Source of the DNA: Haloferacaceae archaeon PL-Br10_E2g29
GTDB taxonomy: Archaea > Halobacteriota > Halobacteria > Halobacteriales > Haloferacaceae
Reading direction: 5' to 3'
Assembly: GCA_001563965.1 (NCBI GenBank)
Contig: LKMS01000127.1
Span: 1-5,163, forward strand
Length of the DNA stretch: 5,163 bases
Below are positions 1-4,561 of the stretch, in pieces; the stretch's first letter is position 1, and each line of letters opens with the position of its first letter. A model generated the notes under the pieces. It saw nothing but the letters and a program-made list of their open reading frames with translations, did no database searches and was not told the origin of the DNA. A program made the translations under genes and the position numbers.

Positions 1-384
1 CAGAAGCGACGCTGGTCGGACTCCGAGTACGCTCGACGAGAGCGCGGGCTCAAAAAGAAGTCGGACCCGCTCGAAGGCGCGCCGCAGGGACGCGGCATTG
101 TCCTCGAAAAGGTCGGTATCGAAGCAAAACAGCCGAACTCCGCGATCCGGAAATGCGTTCGTGTCCAGCTGATCAAAAACGGCAAGCAGGTTACTGCCTT
201 CTGTCCAGGAGACGGCGCAATTTCGTTTATTGACGAACACGACGAGGTCACGATCGCCGGTATCGGTGGCGCGAAGGGTCGCGCAATGGGTGACCTTTCG
301 GGTGTCAACTACAAAGTCGAGAAAGTAAACGGCGTCTCGATGATCGAACTCGTTCGCGGCAACGCCGAGAAACCGGTGCGATAA
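1..384 (+). CDS. rpsL: 30S ribosomal protein uS12 (S12), 5' end missing
   Basis: uS12 sits at the decoding centre of the small ribosomal subunit and takes part in tRNA selection. The frame is open from the first base to TAA at 382-384 and gives 127 residues. It contains the decoding-loop motif KQPNSAIRKCVRVQLIKNGK (residues 43-62 of the visible part), which is the archaeal/eukaryal (RPS23-like) version, followed by the conserved GIGGAKGRAMGDLSGV segment and a basic C-terminus ending AEKPVR. Haloarchaeal S12 is about 142 residues, so roughly 15 N-terminal residues, the start codon and the promoter lie left of the window. The stop overlaps the rpsG start (TAATG), which indicates co-transcription and coupled translation. 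The family identity is essentially certain; the exact number of missing residues is an estimate from the family. Confidence 0.97.
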   Translation, partial: QKRRWSDSEYARRERGLKKKSDPLEGAPQGRGIVLEKVGIEAKQPNSAIRKCVRVQLIKNGKQVTAFCPGDGAISFIDEHDEVTIAGIGGAKGRAMGDLSGVNYKVEKVNGVSMIELVRGNAEKPVR

Positions 385-1046
385 TGGCCGAGAGCGAAGC
401 CACACCCGAAGACGAAGGGGCCGAAGAAGTCGACGCCGAAGCCGAAGCAGAGGCAGAATCCGACGCCGACGAGTCGGAATCGGCCGTCGAGGGCGCGCTG
501 CTGTTCGGCGTCTGGGACGTCTCGGAAATCGAGTACAGCGACCCCAGCACCCAGCGGTATCTGACCGTCACCCCAATCGCACACACGATGGGTCGACACG
601 CCTCGAAACAGTTCGAGAAAAGCGAGATCTCCGTTGTCGAGCGACTCATCAACCGGCTGATGCAGACCGAGGACAACACGGGCAAAAAACAGCGCGCGAC
701 CAACATCGTTCGCGACGCCTTCGAGATTGTGCACGAGCGAACCGACGAAAACCCCGTGCAGGTGCTTGTCACGGCCGTCGAGAACGCCGCGCCGCGCGAG
801 GAAACCGTCCGCCTGAAGTACGGTGGCATCTCGGTTCCCAAAGCCGTCGACGTTGCGCCCCAGCGCCGCGTCGACGAGGCGCTCAAATACATCGCGCAGG
901 GCACGAAAAACGCGAGCTACAAGTCGTCGACCGACGCGGCCGACGCGCTCGCCCGACAGCTGATCGGTGCGGCCAACTACGATATGGAGGCCTATGCGAT
1001 TTCGCAGAAAGAAGAACGCGAACGCGTTGCCGCTGCGGCCCGCTAA
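384..1046 (+). CDS. rpsG: 30S ribosomal protein uS7 (S7), with acidic N-terminal extension
   Basis: uS7 nucleates assembly of the 30S head and lines the tRNA exit site. The 220-residue product has the archaeal S7 core from about residue 37. Visible conserved blocks are PIAHTMGRHASKQFEKSE (64-81), the NTGKKQRATNIVRDAFEIV-like helix (98-116), and a block with NPVQVL, ENAAPREE, YGG and AVDVAPQRRV (123-163). Residues 1-36 form an acidic Ala/Glu/Asp/Ser-rich tail, including an (AE)4 run, of the kind common in haloarchaeal proteins. The start is ATG 384, which overlaps the rpsL stop by one base; a GGTG at 375-378, five bases upstream, can pair with the 16S 3' end. No other start fits, because the acidic tail reads continuously from this ATG. 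The gene ends 18 bases before the convergent minus-strand gene. Confidence 0.97.
   Translation: MAESEATPEDEGAEEVDAEAEAEAESDADESESAVEGALLFGVWDVSEIEYSDPSTQRYLTVTPIAHTMGRHASKQFEKSEISVVERLINRLMQTEDNTGKKQRATNIVRDAFEIVHERTDENPVQVLVTAVENAAPREETVRLKYGGISVPKAVDVAPQRRVDEALKYIAQGTKNASYKSSTDAADALARQLIGAANYDMEAYAISQKEERERVAAAAR
435..458 (+). repeat. Short Ala-Glu codon repeat in rpsG
   Basis: Four consecutive Ala-Glu dipeptide codons (GCC GAA GCC GAA GCA GAG GCA GAA; residues 18-25 of uS7) lie in the low-complexity acidic tail. The synonymous codons differ, so the peptide pattern is kept while the DNA repeat has decayed. Such tails commonly vary in length between species. Confidence 0.7.
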
Positions 1047-1066
1047 GCGGTATTTTCTCTTCTTTT
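1040..1066 (+). terminator. Probable terminator of the rpsL-rpsG unit
   Basis: CCGC (1040-1043) and GCGG (1047-1050) flank the rpsG stop codon TAA, giving a four-base-pair stem with the stop in the loop. It is followed at once by the T-rich tract TATTTTCTCTTCTTTT (1051-1066). Archaeal termination depends mainly on the T-rich non-template strand, so the tract is the stronger evidence. The tract runs two bases into the stop codon of the convergent gene. No matching T-tract is seen for transcripts arriving from the minus strand, which may therefore run antisense into rpsG. Confidence 0.6.
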
Positions 1067-1805
1067 ATTCTGCAACCGCATACGCACGAGTCACATCCAC
1101 CAACGCCTTGCGATACTCGCTTTCGGAGGGGTCGCTGCCGAGCGATTTGAACCGTTCTTTGAATGCAGAGAAATCGACGCTCGGCGCATCGGCGGCGGCC
1201 GCATCGGCGAGCGCGTACAGTCGATGCGTTGGCTCGACGAGATTGTGACGTTCGACCAAACCGAGGGCGAACGCGGCGTTGACGGCCGTGATGTCGGGAT
1301 CCGAACCTGGCGTTTCGCGGTGCCAGTCGGGTCGGTCGTCTTCGGGTTGGCGGTCGGCCAGTGCCGTCGCCAGCTTCGCCGCAAAGAAATCGATCAGTTT
1401 TGTTGCGGGTGCGAGATCCAGTGTGATGTCGTCGGCGTAGATGTCCTTCATGTGGTTGGCGATCTGATAGCAGTGGCTGAGTTTGCGCCGCTCGACCGAC
1501 GTGCCGGCGAGCGCCAAAAACAGCGCCTCCTCGGTCGACTGGGTATGTGAGGCGTGACGCTGCTCGTAGCGGGCCATGTGGGCATACTCGTGAAGCGCGA
1601 GTTCGCGAGCCATAACGCTGGTTGCGGCCTGCCGGGAGATGTTGAGCACGTGGTGGTTGGGGTAGTGTGCCGCCCACGTTCGCTGATCGGGGTCTTCACG
1701 GAGGTGTACCTCGACCGGCCGCAAGAGGTCGTACTCGGTTTCGAGGAGTTCGGCCGCACTCAGAAAGGGATCCGGAGCCACCGTTCCTTGGACGCGGACA
1801 TCCAT
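1065..1805 (-). CDS. DUF5781-like haloarchaeal protein with HExxH zincin-like motif
   Basis: This 246-residue soluble acidic protein has no signal peptide or membrane segment. From memory it matches the haloarchaeal family DUF5781, whose function is not known to me. It opens MDVRVQGTVAPDPFLSAAEL. A helix carries HEYAH (residues 72-76), a perfect HExxH motif, followed 16-17 residues later by STEEALFLAL with Glu92 and Glu93. That spacing would suit a third zinc ligand in a gluzincin-type metallopeptidase, but this is inference. A second striking block is HCYQIANHMKDIYADD (111-126). I chose ATG 1805 because a TATA box centred near 1833 predicts a transcript start around 1807, giving a leaderless mRNA. 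The frame stays open upstream to an ATG at 1988, but that extension is basic, Pro-rich and lies across the promoter. The gene is convergent with rpsG and divergent from EF-2. Confidence 0.85.
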   Translation of the reverse strand: MDVRVQGTVAPDPFLSAAELLETEYDLLRPVEVHLREDPDQRTWAAHYPNHHVLNISRQAATSVMARELALHEYAHMARYEQRHASHTQSTEEALFLALAGTSVERRKLSHCYQIANHMKDIYADDITLDLAPATKLIDFFAAKLATALADRQPEDDRPDWHRETPGSDPDITAVNAAFALGLVERHNLVEPTHRLYALADAAAADAPSVDFSAFKERFKSLGSDPSESEYRKALVDVTRAYAVAE

Positions 1806-1829
1806 GTGTATGTTTACCATATTCGGTGG

Positions 1830-1837
1830 CATATATG
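1830..1837 (-). promoter_or_regulatory. TATA box for the DUF5781-like gene
   Basis: CATATATG on the minus strand is centred about 28 bases upstream of ATG 1805. This is the usual archaeal TATA-to-start distance for a leaderless haloarchaeal transcript. It supports ATG 1805 over the upstream in-frame ATGs at 1820, 1832, 1877 and 1988, which lie too close to the box or upstream of it. Confidence 0.6.
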
Positions 1838-1968
1838 GCTCTTTCGCGGGCACGTGGTGCAATCCGGGTGATGTCATCTCCAGCAACGTGTGTTGTGCCG
1901 AGCCCAACGCGGAGCCGACTGCGAGATTCGGGCGCTGTGGCCGCGTTTTCGGCGGATTCCTCGGCGGT

Positions 1969-1985
1969 CGAAACACTATCCTTTT
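1969..1985 (+). promoter_or_regulatory. Candidate BRE/TATA element for EF-2
   Basis: CGAAAC (1969-1974) resembles a purine-rich BRE and is followed by ACTATCCTTTT as a poor TATA-like stretch. A TATA centre near 1977 predicts a transcript start near 2004, ten or so bases before the EF-2 start. EF-2 must have a promoter in this spacer because the gene to its left runs the other way. The match to a TATA consensus is weak, so the exact placement is uncertain. Confidence 0.35.
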
Positions 1986-2000
1986 CACCCTCCTGCCGGT

Positions 2001-2005
2001 AGGAG
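2001..2005 (+). promoter_or_regulatory. Possible ribosome binding site of EF-2
   Basis: AGGAG lies eight bases before ATG 2014 and is complementary to the CUCCU of the 16S rRNA 3' end. It supports ATG 2014 as the start. If transcription begins near 2004, as the TATA-like element suggests, this site would be largely outside the mRNA and translation would be near-leaderless, so the two readings compete. Confidence 0.45.
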
Positions 2006-2013
2006 CCTGTATA

Positions 2014-4194
2014 ATGGGCCGACGAAAAAAGATCGTTCAAGAATGTGAACGGCTGATGGACAACCCGGAACACATCCGGAACATCGCCATCGCCGCGCAC
2101 GTCGACCACGGCAAAACAACCCTTTCTGACAACCTCCTTGCGGGCGCAGGCATGATCTCCGACGATACGGCAGGCCAGCAGCTCGCGATGGATACCAAAG
2201 AGGACGAACAGGAACGCGGAATTACCATCGACGCGGCAAACGTTTCGATGACCCACGAGTACGAAGACACCAACCATCTCATCAACCTCATCGACACGCC
2301 CGGCCACGTCGACTTCGGTGGCGACGTCACTCGCGCAATGCGCGCCGTTGACGGCGCACTTGTCGTCGTCGACGCGGTCGAAGGCGCAATGCCACAGACC
2401 GAAACCGTCCTTCGACAGGCACTCCGCGAGGGTGTCAAACCGGCACTGTTCATCAACAAGGTCGACCGGCTCATCAACGAGCTGCAAGAAGGTCCACAGG
2501 AGATGCAAGAGCGGCTGATGGCCGTCATCCACGACGTCAACGAACTCATCCGTGGGATGACCGAGGAGAAAGACTACGACTGGACTGTCTCGGTCGAAGA
2601 GGGCACGGTCGGTCTCGGCTCGGCGCTCTACAAATGGGGTGTCTCGATGCCGTCGATGCAGCGCACCGGGATGGACTTCGGCGACATCATGGAGCTCGAA
2701 CAGAACCACGAGCGCGAGGAACTCCACGAGCGAACGCCGCTGTCGGATGTTGTCCTCGACATGGTTGCCGAGCACTTCCCGAACCCCGTTAAGGCCCAGC
2801 CCCGCCGGATTCCAACGATCTGGCGCGGTGACGCCGAATCCGAACTCGCCGAATCGATGCGGCTGGTTGACGACGACGGCGAGGTCGTCTTCATGTCAAC
2901 TGATATCTCGATGGACCCACACGCCGGTGAAATCGCCACCGGGCGACTCTTTTCGGGAACCATCGAGAAGGGACAGAACCTCTACGTCTCGGGAACCGCA
3001 GGCACCAACCGTGTCCAGTCGGTCGGCATCTTCATGGGTGGCGAACGCGAGGAGGTCGACCGCGTTCCCGCCGGCAACATCGCCGCCGTCACGGGTCTCA
3101 AAGACGCCATCGCCGGCTCAACGGTTTCCTCTATCGAGATGACGCCGTTCGAGTCGATCGAACACATCTCCGAGCCCGTCATCACGAAATCCGTTGAGGC
3201 GAAGACGATGGACGACCTGCCAAAGCTCATCAAGGTGCTCCAGCAGGTCGCCAAAGAGGATCCAACGATCAGAATCGAGATCAACGAGGACACCGGCGAG
3301 CACCTGATCAGCGGTCAAGGTGAGCTCCACCTCGAGGTCATCACCCACCGGATCCGCGACAACCAGGGCATTCAGGTTCACACCGGTGAACCGATCGTCG
3401 TCTTCCGCGAGCAGCCCCAGCAGAAATCCCGCGAGGTCGAGGGCGTCTCGCCGAACCGTCACAACAAGTTCTACATCACCGCCGAGCCGCTCAGTCAGGA
3501 TATCGTCGACGCCATCCAGCTCGGCGAGGCCTCGATGAGCATGCCGGAGCTTGAACGCCGTGAGGCGCTCCAAGAAGCCGGCATGAACAAGGACGACTCG
3601 CAGAAGGTCGAACACATGTACAAAACGAATATCCTTATTGACGAAACGAAGGGTATTCAGCACCTCAACGAGACGATGGAGCTCGTTATCGAGGGACTCG
3701 AAGAGGCGCTTGAAGACGGCCCGCTCGCTGCCGAACCCGTCCAGGGTGCGCTGCTTCGACTCCACGACGCCAAACTGCACGAGGACACGATCCATCGTGG
3801 TCCCGCACAGGTGATCCCGGCAACCCGCGATGCGGTTCACCGCTCGCTGATCGACGCAAAAATCAAACTCCTCGAACCGATCCAGAACGTCCGGATCGAC
3901 GTGCCTTCCGAGTACATGGGTGCGGCCTCCGGCGAGATTCAGGGTCGTCGCGGCCGCGTCGACGACATGTACCAAGAGGGTGACCTCATGGTCATCGAGG
4001 GCATTGCACCCGTCGAAGAGATGATCGGCTTCTCCTCTGACGTTCGCTCCGCAACTGAGGGCCGCGCCTCGTGGAACACCGAGAACGCCGGCTTCCGCGT
4101 GCTCGTGGACAACCTCCAGACCGAGAAGATCGGCGAGATTCGCGAACGCAAGGGCATGAAGCAGGAACTGCCGCCGAGCATCGACTACATCTAA
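2014..4194 (+). CDS. fusA: Translation elongation factor EF-2 (GTPase)
   Basis: EF-2 is the GTPase that moves tRNA and mRNA through the ribosome after peptide-bond formation. The 726-residue product is full length for a haloarchaeal EF-2. GTP-binding motifs are G1 AHVDHGKT (28-35), G2 RGIT (68-71), G3 DTPGH (94-98) and G4 NKVD (148-151). Domain II spans about 290-375, domain III about 385-460 (with SGQGELHLEV at 433-442), domain IV about 460-605, and domain V follows, with GFSSDVRSATEGR at 672-684. The domain IV tip reads LHEDTIHRGPAQ; His594 corresponds to the histidine converted to diphthamide in archaea and eukaryotes. ATG 2014 (MGRRKKIVQE) is chosen over an upstream in-frame ATG at 1804, because the 70 extra residues are Cys/Gly-rich, unlike any EF-2 N-terminus, and overlap the divergent promoter. 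There is no intein or frameshift. Confidence 0.98.
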   Translation: MGRRKKIVQECERLMDNPEHIRNIAIAAHVDHGKTTLSDNLLAGAGMISDDTAGQQLAMDTKEDEQERGITIDAANVSMTHEYEDTNHLINLIDTPGHVDFGGDVTRAMRAVDGALVVVDAVEGAMPQTETVLRQALREGVKPALFINKVDRLINELQEGPQEMQERLMAVIHDVNELIRGMTEEKDYDWTVSVEEGTVGLGSALYKWGVSMPSMQRTGMDFGDIMELEQNHEREELHERTPLSDVVLDMVAEHFPNPVKAQPRRIPTIWRGDAESELAESMRLVDDDGEVVFMSTDISMDPHAGEIATGRLFSGTIEKGQNLYVSGTAGTNRVQSVGIFMGGEREEVDRVPAGNIAAVTGLKDAIAGSTVSSIEMTPFESIEHISEPVITKSVEAKTMDDLPKLIKVLQQVAKEDPTIRIEINEDTGEHLISGQGELHLEVITHRIRDNQGIQVHTGEPIVVFREQPQQKSREVEGVSPNRHNKFYITAEPLSQDIVDAIQLGEASMSMPELERREALQEAGMNKDDSQKVEHMYKTNILIDETKGIQHLNETMELVIEGLEEALEDGPLAAEPVQGALLRLHDAKLHEDTIHRGPAQVIPATRDAVHRSLIDAKIKLLEPIQNVRIDVPSEYMGAASGEIQGRRGRVDDMYQEGDLMVIEGIAPVEEMIGFSSDVRSATEGRASWNTENAGFRVLVDNLQTEKIGEIRERKGMKQELPPSIDYI

Positions 4195-4218
4195 CAGGCC
4201 GTCGATCCACTCGGTTCT

Positions 4219-4245
4219 CGGTGTTATTGTTATTCGTCGACACCG
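4219..4245 (+). terminator. Candidate EF-2 terminator, T-rich with flanking inverted repeat
   Basis: CGGTGT (4219-4224) and ACACCG (4240-4245) are perfect complements about 25 bases after the EF-2 stop. The sequence between them is T-rich and includes a doubled GTTATT (4223-4234, overlapping the left arm). T-rich non-template sequence is the main archaeal termination signal. The loop is 15 bases and the stem short, so the T-rich run is the better evidence. Confidence 0.4.
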
Positions 4246-4262
4246 CATCTGTATTCATTGCT

Positions 4263-4295
4263 CGCTGGCAACGTGTGTCTCCACGCTTGCCAGCG
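4263..4295. repeat. Strong inverted repeat (13-bp stem) downstream of EF-2
   Basis: CGCTGGCAA (4263-4271) is perfectly complementary to TTGCCAGCG (4287-4295). The pairing continues inward with CGTG (4272-4275) and CACG (4282-4285), leaving one bulged C at 4286 and a six-base loop TGTCTC (4276-4281). A smaller hairpin follows directly: CTGTC (4300-4304) with GACAG (4311-4315), loop ATTCTC. It could be a 3'-end RNA structure, a small-RNA element, a protein-binding palindrome or a relic of a mobile element; the sequence does not decide. Confidence 0.65.
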
Positions 4296-4388
4296 CCGTC
4301 TGTCATTCTCGACAGTCTGCGTCACGGCCTACTCTCGAACCAGCTCCGTTGTGCCGACGAAACGCGCCCGGAGACCCGTTGGCTCAGC

Positions 4389-4406
4389 GGTATCTCGACT
4401 GATACC
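4389..4406. repeat. Six-base inverted repeat in the EF-2/Rieske spacer
   Basis: GGTATC (4389-4394) and GATACC (4401-4406) are perfect complements around the six-base loop TCGACT. It lies about 75 bases upstream of the candidate TATA box of the next gene. At this length a chance occurrence is quite possible. Confidence 0.4.
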
Positions 4407-4477
4407 ACCGCAAACGCCTCGCATATCTCGTCTTCGACAATGACGGTTGGACAGCCACAACACCCATTGGCACCATA

Positions 4478-4487
4478 GTCATATACG
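4478..4487 (+). promoter_or_regulatory. Putative TATA box of the Rieske gene
   Basis: GTCATATACG, with core ATATAC at 4481-4486, is the only TATA-like stretch shortly upstream of the last gene. Its centre predicts a transcript start around 4508-4511. This coincides with an ATG at 4508 that opens a short upstream ORF, so the mRNA of the Rieske gene may begin with that ORF. Confidence 0.45.
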
Positions 4488-4507
4488 GTGCTGTTCCGAG
4501 TACACAC

Positions 4508-4558
4508 ATGCGAGCAGATTCAATGGCCTCATTTGTGCGCGGTGTTACGTATGAGTAA
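4508..4558 (+). CDS. Possible leaderless upstream ORF, 16 codons
   Basis: ATG 4508 opens a 16-residue frame (MRADSMASFVRGVTYE) that ends at TAA 4556-4558. The stop lies just inside the following Rieske gene (ATG 4551), in a different frame. The ATG sits about 25-27 bases after the putative TATA box, the position expected for a leaderless start codon in haloarchaea. Ribosomes ending here would finish exactly over the start-codon hairpin of the main gene, which would suit coupled translation or attenuation. The frame is short enough to be chance, and nothing about the peptide itself supports a function. Confidence 0.3.
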   Translation: MRADSMASFVRGVTYE

Positions 4559-4561
4559 CAC
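4542..4561 (+). promoter_or_regulatory. Perfect inverted repeat enclosing the Rieske start codon
   Basis: GTGTTAC (4542-4548) and GTAACAC (4555-4561) are perfect seven-base complements around the loop GTATGA, which contains ATG 4551. In RNA the start codon would lie in the loop and most of the GGTG ribosome-binding sequence (4541-4544) in the stem. In DNA the same 20 bases form a symmetrical site suited to a dimeric regulator just downstream of the predicted transcript start. Either reading points to control of the downstream gene, but neither is shown. Confidence 0.5.

Larger units (their letters stand above)
4195..4550. other. Gene-poor spacer between EF-2 and the Rieske gene
   Basis: These 356 bases hold no convincing protein or tRNA gene. 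The spacer contains the EF-2 terminator region, the hairpins at 4263-4295, 4300-4315 and 4389-4406, and the promoter and leader of the next gene. A minus-strand frame with a GTG start (4322-4507) encodes 61 residues including GCCGCP, but it has mixed third-position bases unlike the neighbouring genes and would begin inside the promoter of the plus-strand gene, so I do not call it. Confidence 0.6.

Noticed and set aside
883..1677. Minus-strand frame of 264 codons rich in Arg and Pro
   Set aside because: It is out of frame with the DUF5781-like gene over most of its length and has the Arg-rich composition typical of a shifted frame in GC-rich DNA.
1806..1988. N-terminal extension of the DUF5781-like protein by 61 residues
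   Set aside because: The extension is basic and Pro-rich, spans the TATA box, and the box-to-ATG distance fits a leaderless start at 1805.
1804..2013. N-terminal extension of EF-2 by 70 residues from an upstream in-frame ATG
   Set aside because: The added sequence is Cys/Gly/Phe-rich, unlike EF-2, covers the divergent promoter region, and ATG 2014 has a preceding AGGAG and gives the usual family length.
1696..2775. Long minus-strand frame of 359 codons across the start of EF-2
   Set aside because: It lies antisense to the EF-2 GTPase domain and across the divergent promoter. It resembles no family I know, and long antisense frames are expected in GC-rich haloarchaeal genes.
3118..4248. Minus-strand frame of 376 codons opposite the EF-2 C-terminal half
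   Set aside because: It is an antisense shadow of EF-2. Its Asp/Val/Leu-rich translation follows from reading the complement of EF-2 codons and shows no motifs.
4321..4350. tRNA-like GGTTCGA segment on the minus strand
   Set aside because: The bases on either side do not form a T-arm stem, and no acceptor, D-arm or anticodon-arm pairing is present.
4322..4507. Possible small cysteine protein on the minus strand (61 residues, GTG start, GCCGCP motif)
   Set aside because: It has no conserved paired CPxCG-type knuckles, third positions are not GC-biased as in the real genes, no promoter is seen, and it would start inside the promoter of the Rieske gene.
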